From: Rhizobiales bacterium 62-17
GTDB lineage: Bacteria > Pseudomonadota > Alphaproteobacteria > Rhizobiales > Beijerinckiaceae
Reading direction: 5' to 3'
Assembly (NCBI GenBank): GCA_001898965.1
Contig: MKVW01000009.1
Location: forward strand, 1,210,964 to 1,274,963
DNA length: 64,000 nucleotides
A program made the translations under genes and the position numbers. Shown here piece after piece: positions 1-6,923 of this stretch; position 1 is the stretch's first letter; every line of letters starts with the position of its first letter. Under the pieces are notes generated by a model. The model had not been told where the DNA came from. It did no database searches and saw nothing but the letters and a program-made list of their open reading frames with translations.

Positions 1-507
1 GAAGAACCATTTGTTGCCGAGCTGCGGCACTGCTTGGCCGATCGTCCGGCCAATTTGATAGGTGTCATAGACCCAATGCACCGAATTGTCGGGCGCGCAG
101 GCCTTGCCGGTGAAGTCGGCCGAGCCGGCGCTCGTCAGCATCACCATTTTGTTCTTCGCCTTGGCGGCGTCGAGCACGGCGAAGCCGACGGCGGAGTTCA
201 CCAGATCGGTGACCATGTCGACCTTGTCGACATCGAACCAGCGATTGGCGATCGACACGCCGACATCAGGCTTGTTCTGATGGTCGCCGGCGAGAACCGA
301 AATAGTCGCGTCGCCGATCTTGCCGCCGAATTCCTCGACGGCCATGCGTGCCGCTTCGACCGAGCCGTGGCCGGAGTTTTGTTCGTAACCGCCGGACAGG
401 TCCGTTAGGACGCCGATCTTGACAGTTTTATTGGCGATCTGCGCCTGCGCGCAAACGGTCGCCAGCATCAATGCCGCTATGGAAACGGCCCCTCCCAAAA
501 TGCGCAT
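1..507 (-). CDS. ABC transporter substrate-binding protein, branched-chain amino-acid type (partial)
   Basis: Only the N-terminal 169 codons are present; the gene runs off the left edge. The protein starts MRILGGAVSIAALMLATVCA, a Sec signal peptide ending near AQA. It continues with KIGVLTDLSGGYEQNSGHGS, the opening strand and ligand loop of the LivK/Peripla_BP_6 family. These proteins bind a small solute in the periplasm and pass it to a LivHMGF-type ABC importer. The ATG at 507 is preceded by a good ribosome site (GGGAGG). Ligand unknown: this family includes many receptors for aromatic acids and amides. The permease and ATPase genes, if linked, lie outside the window. Confidence 0.85.
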   Translation of the reverse strand, partial: MRILGGAVSIAALMLATVCAQAQIANKTVKIGVLTDLSGGYEQNSGHGSVEAARMAVEEFGGKIGDATISVLAGDHQNKPDVGVSIANRWFDVDKVDMVTDLVNSAVGFAVLDAAKAKNKMVMLTSAGSADFTGKACAPDNSVHWVYDTYQIGRTIGQAVPQLGNKWFF

Positions 508-589
508 GAAAACCTCCCTTCGCATCACCCTCTGCGAATGGCGCAAGATAGGAAGTTCATACCTTGAATGTCAACAACCCTGATATTGT

Positions 590-1567
590 CTAGTAACAGC
601 CGGCGACCCGGGCACGCATGGCCAGGAGCGGCGTGACAACGTCAAGCGCCGGCGTGGCAATACCGGCCTGGCGGGCGAGGTCCTGGAGGACGAGATACGT
701 ACTCTCGATCTCCATCCGTCTGCCACGTTCAAGATCCTGTAGCATGGAGGGCTTGTGCGGTGAAGCGACTGGATTGGCCCGCACCTGTTCGGCGTTGAAT
801 TTGGTGTCGGTGATGCCATGGGCGCGGGCGATCCGGTCGGCTTCCGATTGAACGGCGAGCATCACGGCCTGGGTTTCCGGGTTGCCATGGATTTGGCCGA
901 TCGTCGCGCCCGTCAGCGCGCACAGCCCAAAGACGCCGCTGACGCTGATGAATTTCTCCCACATGGGCACGCGTACGTCGTCGGCGATCTCCACCGTCAG
1001 GTCGGTGATGTTCATCGCTTCGACCAGCGCCCGCGAGCGCGCGGCATTCTGCGGCAGGGCCGGGCCTATGGCGACGCGGCCGCCGGCGCGGCTGGCGCGG
1101 ATCACGCCGGGCTCGCGGATTTCGCCGCCCGACCAGACGACGACGCCCAGCGCCCGCTCGGCACCGATTTTCTTGTGCAGCACGCCGTTGGGATCGAGAC
1201 GGCTGACATCGATCTTGGCGCCATGGGGCTGGAAGCCGTCGCCGTAGAACCAGAACACGCCATTGACCGAAAAGCCGACCATGGTCTGCGGCCCAAGCAG
1301 CGGCGCAATGTGCTCGGCCACGTCGTCGAGGGCCGGTGTCTTGGTGGTGATGATGACCAGATCCTGCGGGCCGAAATCGGCGGGCTTGTCGGAAACCGGC
1401 AGTTGATAGGTAGCACTCCCCGACGGATTGACGAGCGTGAGGCCCTTGTCGCGCAGCGCTTCGAGCTGCGGGCCACGCGCGATGGCACAGACCTCGTGTC
1501 CGGCCTTGATCAGCGAACCCGCCAGCAATCCGCCGATGACACCGGCGCCGTAAATGCAAACTTTCAT
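590..1567 (-). CDS. 2-dehydropantoate 2-reductase family protein (PanE/ApbA-like)
   Basis: 325 residues. The N-terminus MKVCIYGAGVIGGLLAGSL is a Rossmann fold with the GxGxxG dinucleotide loop. The C-terminal all-alpha domain has the KFISVSGVFGLCALTGATIG region typical of ketopantoate reductase, with the conserved Lys of the active site in 'WEKF', and a late PSMLQDLERGRRMEIE segment matching the family's 'SMxxDxxxGRxtEid' signature. The family reduces 2-oxo acids with NADPH, classically ketopantoate to pantoate. In this setting (next to a transporter receptor and an amidohydrolase) it could be a catabolic paralogue rather than the pantothenate enzyme; the sequence alone does not decide. ATG start. 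Confidence 0.8.
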   Translation of the reverse strand: MKVCIYGAGVIGGLLAGSLIKAGHEVCAIARGPQLEALRDKGLTLVNPSGSATYQLPVSDKPADFGPQDLVIITTKTPALDDVAEHIAPLLGPQTMVGFSVNGVFWFYGDGFQPHGAKIDVSRLDPNGVLHKKIGAERALGVVVWSGGEIREPGVIRASRAGGRVAIGPALPQNAARSRALVEAMNITDLTVEIADDVRVPMWEKFISVSGVFGLCALTGATIGQIHGNPETQAVMLAVQSEADRIARAHGITDTKFNAEQVRANPVASPHKPSMLQDLERGRRMEIESTYLVLQDLARQAGIATPALDVVTPLLAMRARVAGCY

Positions 1568-1650
1568 ATCAATGTCCTGCCCAATGTCTCGCGGACGTTT
1601 CCGGTGTCCCTGTTGGTTTTCTTCTAACCACGTGACGATGCCGTGGCTAC

Positions 1651-2652
1651 TTAAGTCGTTTGCAATTTCAGCAAACGTTTGGCATTGCCCGACATCACTT
1701 TCGCGAGATCGTCCTTGGAAAGACCGAGGCCTTCGACGGCCTTGATCGTCTCGTTGATCGGCCCCAGCGGCGCATCGGTCGAAAACACCACGTGGTCGGC
1801 GCCGAAGAATTTGAGCCCGCTGTGCAGGCCGGTCTGCGCGCCAAACATTGCCGTGTCGCCATAGAAATTATGAAAATACTCCAGGTGCGGCCGCTTCAGC
1901 GAGGACAGGACCTTCGAATAATCCTCGTCCGCCGTGCGGCTGCCGAGCACTTCAAGCCCAGGCCCGATGCGACCATCGTAAGTCGGGATCATGCCGCCGC
2001 AGTGATGCGTGATGATGTTGAGATCGGGATAGCGATCGTAGACGCCACTGAAGACGAGACGCGCCATCGCCACCGAAGTTTCATAAGGCCAGCCGAAACA
2101 CCACCACATTTCATAACGTGATTTCTTTTCACCGGCATAATCGGTCATGTCGGATGTACGCGCCGGATGCAGCCAGATCGGCAGGCCGTGCCGCGCCATC
2201 GCCGCGAACACCGGATCATATTCGGGCTTGTCGAGCGGCTGGCCCGCGACATTGGTGAAGATCTGAATGCCCTTGGCGCCCAGCTGCGTCACGGCGCGGT
2301 CGATCTCCTGCAAGGCGCTATCGATATCGAGCATGGAAATGGCCGCGACGAATGCGGGAAAACGGTCTTTATGCTGGTTCACCAGTTCGGCCATCGCATC
2401 ATTGCCGACACGCGCCAGATGCCGCGCCACATCGGGCGTGGCAATGTCTTCCAGCGGCGGATTGGGCAGCGAGATCACCTGCTGATAGCCAGCGCCCGCC
2501 TTGTCCATCGCTTTGAAGCGCACATCGAGATCGAACAAGGGCGGAATGCCGCGCAGACGCTGGCCGATGTTGCCCAGTTTCGGCGAGGCCTTGCTCAGTT
2601 CGGCAAAGAATTGGTCGGGAAAGATATGGGTATAGATATCGATGGCCTGCAT
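1651..2652 (-). CDS. amidohydrolase-2 (ACMSD-like) family metal-dependent hydrolase/decarboxylase
   Basis: 333 residues with the (beta/alpha)8 amidohydrolase layout: N-terminal metal strand IDIYTHIFP, a mid-protein LPIWLHPAR (metal His), NIITHHCGGMIP (two further His) and C-terminal VVFSTDAPLGP (metal Asp). It resembles 2-amino-3-carboxymuconate semialdehyde decarboxylase and gamma-resorcylate decarboxylase relatives, which act on aromatic-pathway acids. The first metal-binding motif is YxH rather than the usual HxH, so metal coordination may differ. It is 83 bp from the ketopantoate-reductase-like gene on the same strand and may be co-transcribed with it and the periplasmic receptor. Substrate unknown. 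Confidence 0.8.
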   Translation of the reverse strand: MQAIDIYTHIFPDQFFAELSKASPKLGNIGQRLRGIPPLFDLDVRFKAMDKAGAGYQQVISLPNPPLEDIATPDVARHLARVGNDAMAELVNQHKDRFPAFVAAISMLDIDSALQEIDRAVTQLGAKGIQIFTNVAGQPLDKPEYDPVFAAMARHGLPIWLHPARTSDMTDYAGEKKSRYEMWWCFGWPYETSVAMARLVFSGVYDRYPDLNIITHHCGGMIPTYDGRIGPGLEVLGSRTADEDYSKVLSSLKRPHLEYFHNFYGDTAMFGAQTGLHSGLKFFGADHVVFSTDAPLGPINETIKAVEGLGLSKDDLAKVMSGNAKRLLKLQTT

Positions 2653-2747
2653 AAGCGTCCTCCCGACGACCGGATTTTTCCGGCGGATTGCGAAAGGACG
2701 CTAACATGCGATGCGAGCGCTTGCTACGCGGACCGCATGATGAGCTG

Positions 2748-4472
2748 CTATTCGGCGGCTGTTGCCGCAAACGCCTTAGGCGGCGCACATTCAAGAGCGA
2801 AATCGCGCAACACCGGGATCAAGGCGGCGCGGTCGCGCGGCGAGGTGAAATTGTGGTCGAAGGCCTCGATCTGCGTGAAGCGCAGGTTGGGGCCGGCGAC
2901 ATGGCTGGCGTTACGGCCGAGATGCAATGTCATCTCATCGATGCCGCCATCGCCGATCGTATAGCCGATCAGGATCTTCAGGTTGCGCTGACGAAAATCG
3001 GCGAAGCCGCGCAAGATCCGCGCATGTTCGCTGTCTTCGCCGACCGAGCCGACGACACGCTGCAGGCGAAAGCGCAACGTGCGCGACAGGCGCTGGCCGA
3101 TGGTGCGCAGAATGCCGCTCGTATCCACCTCTCCGCGCAAAAGCCTCGACCAGAGCGCCGGCTGCCAGAGCTGCGAAAGATAATGTTCCGTCGAGGAATA
3201 GATGGTCAGGCGCTGGCTGTCGTCCCAGAAGAATTTTTGCAGGTTGATCATCGCCAGGGCCGACAGGCGCGGTTCGATGAGCGCGGTCTGAAAGGCGAGA
3301 TAGGCGCCGCTGCATGTGCCGGCCACCATTGGATGGTGATGGCCTTGGCCTTCGAGCCAGTCGACGGCGGCGACCACGTCGGCGCTCGATGTCGGCACAT
3401 AGACGACCCGGTTCGGGCGCCCCGGCAGATCGGGCGTTTCGCCGATGCCGCTGGTGTCGATGCGCAGGCTGGAAATGCCGCTGGCCGCCAGCTGCCGCGC
3501 CACCTCCACGCTCTGGCGGGCCCAGCCATAGTGCGGATTGGCGCCGGTATTGAGGAGAATGACGGCCGGCACGTTCGGCTGCGGCCGGCGCGCCTGGCAG
3601 AACAGGCCGAAAACCTGGTTCTCCGGCCCAAAAGCGGCTGCCGTTTCAATGAAACTCTCGGTTTCGAGCCGGGCGGGCGTGACGGCGGCGGCCGGCCTGG
3701 GCAGTGGGGCGGCGACGCCGAGCCAGCCGGCGACCTGGGTCAGGTCGGTGCGCGGCGGTTCGGCCACTGTCGGATCGGCGATCAGGGCTGCGAAACCCTC
3801 GAATGGGTTCAAGGTGACGCGCGTACCACCGGCTCTCCAGGTGTCGCCCAGGTTCGCCATCGCCGGCTGGCCTTCGGGTGCCAGGATCAGGACGTCGGAG
3901 GCCGGCGCCGGCAGGGTGGCCAGATTCAGGGCCTTCAGCGAGGCCAGCGAATTTTCGCTGAAGCGAAAGCCGTCGAATTCCTGGTCCGCGCCGTCGCCAG
4001 CCACCAGCGCCTCGGCGCCCTTGGTCAGTTGCACCAGGGATTTCAGTTCCCGCAGATAGCGCTTGCCTGAGACCACCGGCGCCATCAGCACCACCCGTTC
4101 CGCCTGGACGGCCGGGCCGACCAAGGCGGCGATGGAAGCCCCCAGCCGCAGGCCGACCAGCACGACTTTGCTGAGGCCGGTCTGTTGGCGGATCCAGGCC
4201 ACGGCCTGCTCAGCCGCCGCGCTGCGGCTGGCGATCAGGTCGACATCGGCTTCATCGCCCAGCGCATTGGCCGTGCCGGGACAATCGAACCTTAAGGTGG
4301 GAAAGCCGCGCCGGGCACAGTCCTCGCCCAACAGCCGCAGACTTTTATGGGCCGCCAGTCCCTCGACGCCGAAAGGCGCAAGCAAGACAATGGCCGTATC
4401 GCCACTGGCGTCGTGGAACATGCCGAAGCAGGTATCGAAGGCAACGGCATGCACGGGACCAGACAACTCCAC
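2748..4472 (-). CDS. tandem alpha/beta-hydrolase protein lacking canonical nucleophile serines
   Basis: 574 residues, about twice a normal hydrolase. Two alpha/beta-hydrolase-like halves are visible. The first (about 1-255) has the elbow strand VVLVGLRLGAS, where Arg109 stands at the usual Ser position of GxSxG. The second (about 280-560) has PMVAGTCSGAY, with Cys387 at that position. The second half keeps an NTGANPHYG loop (about 308-316) and a late DHNF segment (candidate catalytic His). GLRLG elbows occur, as I recall, in hydrolases linked to exosortase or polysaccharide systems; none of that machinery is visible here. The start is GTG at 4472. It is divergent from the acyl-CoA dehydrogenase operon. 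Activity and substrate are unknown; the first half may be non-catalytic. Confidence 0.7.
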   Translation of the reverse strand: MELSGPVHAVAFDTCFGMFHDASGDTAIVLLAPFGVEGLAAHKSLRLLGEDCARRGFPTLRFDCPGTANALGDEADVDLIASRSAAAEQAVAWIRQQTGLSKVVLVGLRLGASIAALVGPAVQAERVVLMAPVVSGKRYLRELKSLVQLTKGAEALVAGDGADQEFDGFRFSENSLASLKALNLATLPAPASDVLILAPEGQPAMANLGDTWRAGGTRVTLNPFEGFAALIADPTVAEPPRTDLTQVAGWLGVAAPLPRPAAAVTPARLETESFIETAAAFGPENQVFGLFCQARRPQPNVPAVILLNTGANPHYGWARQSVEVARQLAASGISSLRIDTSGIGETPDLPGRPNRVVYVPTSSADVVAAVDWLEGQGHHHPMVAGTCSGAYLAFQTALIEPRLSALAMINLQKFFWDDSQRLTIYSSTEHYLSQLWQPALWSRLLRGEVDTSGILRTIGQRLSRTLRFRLQRVVGSVGEDSEHARILRGFADFRQRNLKILIGYTIGDGGIDEMTLHLGRNASHVAGPNLRFTQIEAFDHNFTSPRDRAALIPVLRDFALECAPPKAFAATAAE

Positions 4473-4550
4473 TCAGATCCGCTGAGGCCTCAGAAGTGAT
4501 GCATCTAACCGCAATTGGCGGTAAATACGCGCTTGGGCCTCGGCGGAGAC

Positions 4551-4566
4551 TTAACGGGCAGTTAAT
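4551..4566 (+). promoter_or_regulatory. candidate CtrA-type box (TTAA-N7-TTAA)
   Basis: TTAACGGGCAGTTAAT: two TTAA half-sites separated by exactly seven bases. This matches the core of the alphaproteobacterial CtrA response-regulator site, except that the base after the second half is T instead of C. It lies in the 243-bp divergent region between the tandem hydrolase (start 4472) and the acyl-CoA dehydrogenase (start 4716). The region is otherwise rich in further TTAA elements (for example near 4593, 4652 and 4677). It is weaker than the pair at 36972-37003. Confidence 0.4.
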
Positions 4567-4715
4567 GCTGCCGGCGTCGGAACAACATCAAAACCTTAAG
4601 AGGTAACTTGCTAACGATAAGACACGGACGCCGGATCGCCCGCAAGTCGACTTAAGGGATTCTACAGTGTCCCCACTTAACATCTCAATACCAATTAAAA
4701 TAACGGGACGGCGAA

Positions 4716-5921
4716 ATGAGTGTGGCGGTCAAACCAAAGGTTGAGGAACTGCTCCCGCGGAGCTTGGTGCGGCAACGGGCCGAAGCCGCCGCCACCGTCG
4801 CGCGGGAATTTGCCGACGACGTCGATCGCAACAGCCGCTTCCCGAGCGAAGCCCTTGAGGTGATCAAGGAAGGCCGGCTGCTCAGCCTGATGATCCCGGT
4901 CGAGCTTGGCGGTGAAGGCGCATCGACCGCCGAAATCGCCAATGTGTGCAGCATTCTCGGCCAAGCCTGTTCGTCGACGGCGATGGTCTTCGCCATGCAT
5001 CAGATCAAGACGTCGAGCCTCGTCACGCACGGGCAGGGCTCTGCCTGGCATCGCGGCTTCATGCAGCAGATATCCGAAAAGCAATTGCTGCTCGCGTCCG
5101 CCACCACCGAAGGCGGCGTCGGCGGCGACATGCGCAGCAGCATCTGCGCTTTCGAAGATGATACCGATGCCGCGTCCTTCCGTCTGCACAAGGAAGCCAA
5201 CGTCATTTCCTATGGCAAGACAGCCGATGCCATTCTGATCACCGCGCGTCGCAATGCCGAGGCGCCAAGTTCCGATCAGTTGATGGCCGTCGTGCAGAAA
5301 CATCAATATGTGCTCGAGCCAACCCTAGCCTGGGACACTCTGGGCATGCGCGGCACCTGTTCGGAAGGCTTTCGCTTTTCCGCCCGCGCGCCGCGCGAAC
5401 AGATTCTCGACAAGCCCTTTGGCGAAATCGCCGCGCAATCCATGCTCGCCATGGCGCATATTCTGTGGAGTGGCGTCTGGTACGGCATTGCATCCGATGC
5501 GGTGGCGCGGGCGCGCGCCTGCGTGCGCGCCGATGCGCGCAAACATCCCGGTGCGACGCCGACGGCGGCGCGGCGCCTGACGCAGACCGTGGGCGCTTTG
5601 CAGCAGATGAAAGCCGATGTGCTCGATGGCTTGCGCCGGTTCGAAATCGCCAAGGCCGACGAAGCGGAATTGTCGTCGGTGGCTTTCGCCGTCGCCATGA
5701 ACAATCTCAAGGTGACGACCTCGACGGCGGTCGCCGATATCGTGCGGCAGGCCATGCTGGTCGCCGGCATTGCCGGCTATCGCAACGATGGCGCCCATAG
5801 TGTCGGTCGTCACATGCGCGATGCCTTGTCGGCCGCCGTCATGGTCAACAACGATCGCATTCTGAGCAATGTCGAAAAACTGATGCCGATCAGCCGCAAC
5901 GAAAGCGGCCTTCTCGGCTAG
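4716..5921 (+). CDS. acyl-CoA dehydrogenase family protein
   Basis: 401 residues with ACAD architecture: N-terminal helical domain (FPSEALEVIKEGRLLSLMIP, then GGEGAS), middle beta domain (SATTEGGVGGDMRSS, then DTLGMRGTCSEGF) and C-terminal helical bundle. The family uses FAD for alpha-beta dehydrogenation or related chemistry on thioesters. The middle-domain motif deviates from typical fatty-acyl enzymes, so the substrate may be a carrier-protein-bound acyl or aminoacyl group. GGGACGG precedes the ATG. It is first gene of a tight operon with DUF1839 (9-bp gap) and GH2. I recall related trios next to amino acid:[carrier protein] ligases in Bradyrhizobium; no ligase or carrier protein is visible here. 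Confidence 0.85.
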   Translation: MSVAVKPKVEELLPRSLVRQRAEAAATVAREFADDVDRNSRFPSEALEVIKEGRLLSLMIPVELGGEGASTAEIANVCSILGQACSSTAMVFAMHQIKTSSLVTHGQGSAWHRGFMQQISEKQLLLASATTEGGVGGDMRSSICAFEDDTDAASFRLHKEANVISYGKTADAILITARRNAEAPSSDQLMAVVQKHQYVLEPTLAWDTLGMRGTCSEGFRFSARAPREQILDKPFGEIAAQSMLAMAHILWSGVWYGIASDAVARARACVRADARKHPGATPTAARRLTQTVGALQQMKADVLDGLRRFEIAKADEAELSSVAFAVAMNNLKVTTSTAVADIVRQAMLVAGIAGYRNDGAHSVGRHMRDALSAAVMVNNDRILSNVEKLMPISRNESGLLG

Positions 5922-5930
5922 AGGTATAAG

Positions 5931-6923
5931 ATGGCCGCCGTCATTCCCGGTCTCAACGCCGACAACTATGTGCCGCATGCGATGCATCGCGGCGAGCGCG
6001 ATTGGCCGGAAACCAATTGCTACGCCGATCTGTGGATCGAGGTTCTGGCGGCGCTCGGCCATGCGCCGGAAGCCCTGATGGGTTTCACCTTGACGCAGGA
6101 TTTCGAAGGCGATCAGTTCACCTTCTTCAAGCCGCCGCTCGAAGCCGTCGAAGCGCTCTATGGCCTTTCGACCTTTGAACTCTCCATGTTCGACACCTGT
6201 GAAAAACATATCGTCGAGCAGAACGGCCGTGGCCGTCTGGTGATGATGGAGGTCGACGGTTTCTTCCTGCCTGACACGCGCGGCGTCACCTATCGCACGG
6301 GTCACAGCAAAACGACGATCGGCATCAACGAGATCGATCCGGCGGCGCGCCGTCTCACCTATTTTCACAATGCCACTTACGGCGCTCTGTCCGGCGAGGA
6401 CTATGACGGCATCATGCAATCGGGCGGCCGCACGCTCGATGGCCATGCTGTGCTGATGCCCTATACCGAATTCGTCAAACTGCCGACGAGCCGACAGCCT
6501 TTGGATATCGCCGTGGTGCTCGACTGGCTGCGGCGCTATCTGGCACGCCGGCCGACGAGCAATCCGCTGCGCCAATACGAAGCCCACTTCGAGGCGCAGG
6601 TCGCCGATCTGTTCGATCGGCCGCAGGATTATTTCCACCTCTATGCCTTCAACACGTTGCGCCAATGTGGTGCCAATTTCGAACTGCTCGCCGGCCATCT
6701 CGATTGGCTAGGCCGCGAAGCGCAGATCGATTTCGCTGAAGCGGCCGTGCATGGGCGCGCCATTTCGAGCGGCATGAAGGCGTTGCAGTTCCAGGTGGCG
6801 CGCGCCGTCGCCCGCCGCAGGCCCGGCGGCCTCGCCCAGCCCGTCGCCGCGCTGGCCGAACATTACGATCGACTGATGGAAATGATCGACCGGGCCATGG
6901 TCCGTCGATCGGCGGCCGCGTGA
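5931..6923 (+). CDS. DUF1839 family protein
   Basis: 330 residues. I recognise it as DUF1839 from the opening PGLNADNYVPHAMHRGERDW, the NCYADLWIEVLAALGHAPEA segment, and the centre with DFEGDQFTFFKPP. No signal peptide and no membrane segment. No catalytic function is established for this family as far as I know. It is translationally coupled on both sides: 9 bp after the acyl-CoA dehydrogenase, and its stop overlaps the GTG start of the GH2 gene (GTGA). That tight three-gene packing suggests the products act in one process, possibly modification of an acyl or aminoacyl group and of a glycan or glycoconjugate. This is inference from context only. Confidence 0.75.
   Translation: MAAVIPGLNADNYVPHAMHRGERDWPETNCYADLWIEVLAALGHAPEALMGFTLTQDFEGDQFTFFKPPLEAVEALYGLSTFELSMFDTCEKHIVEQNGRGRLVMMEVDGFFLPDTRGVTYRTGHSKTTIGINEIDPAARRLTYFHNATYGALSGEDYDGIMQSGGRTLDGHAVLMPYTEFVKLPTSRQPLDIAVVLDWLRRYLARRPTSNPLRQYEAHFEAQVADLFDRPQDYFHLYAFNTLRQCGANFELLAGHLDWLGREAQIDFAEAAVHGRAISSGMKALQFQVARAVARRRPGGLAQPVAALAEHYDRLMEMIDRAMVRRSAAA

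Noticed and set aside
2688..4070. Open frame of 460 codons on the plus strand opposite the tandem hydrolase
   Set aside because: Composition is shadow-like, and the minus-strand frame has two recognisable hydrolase folds.
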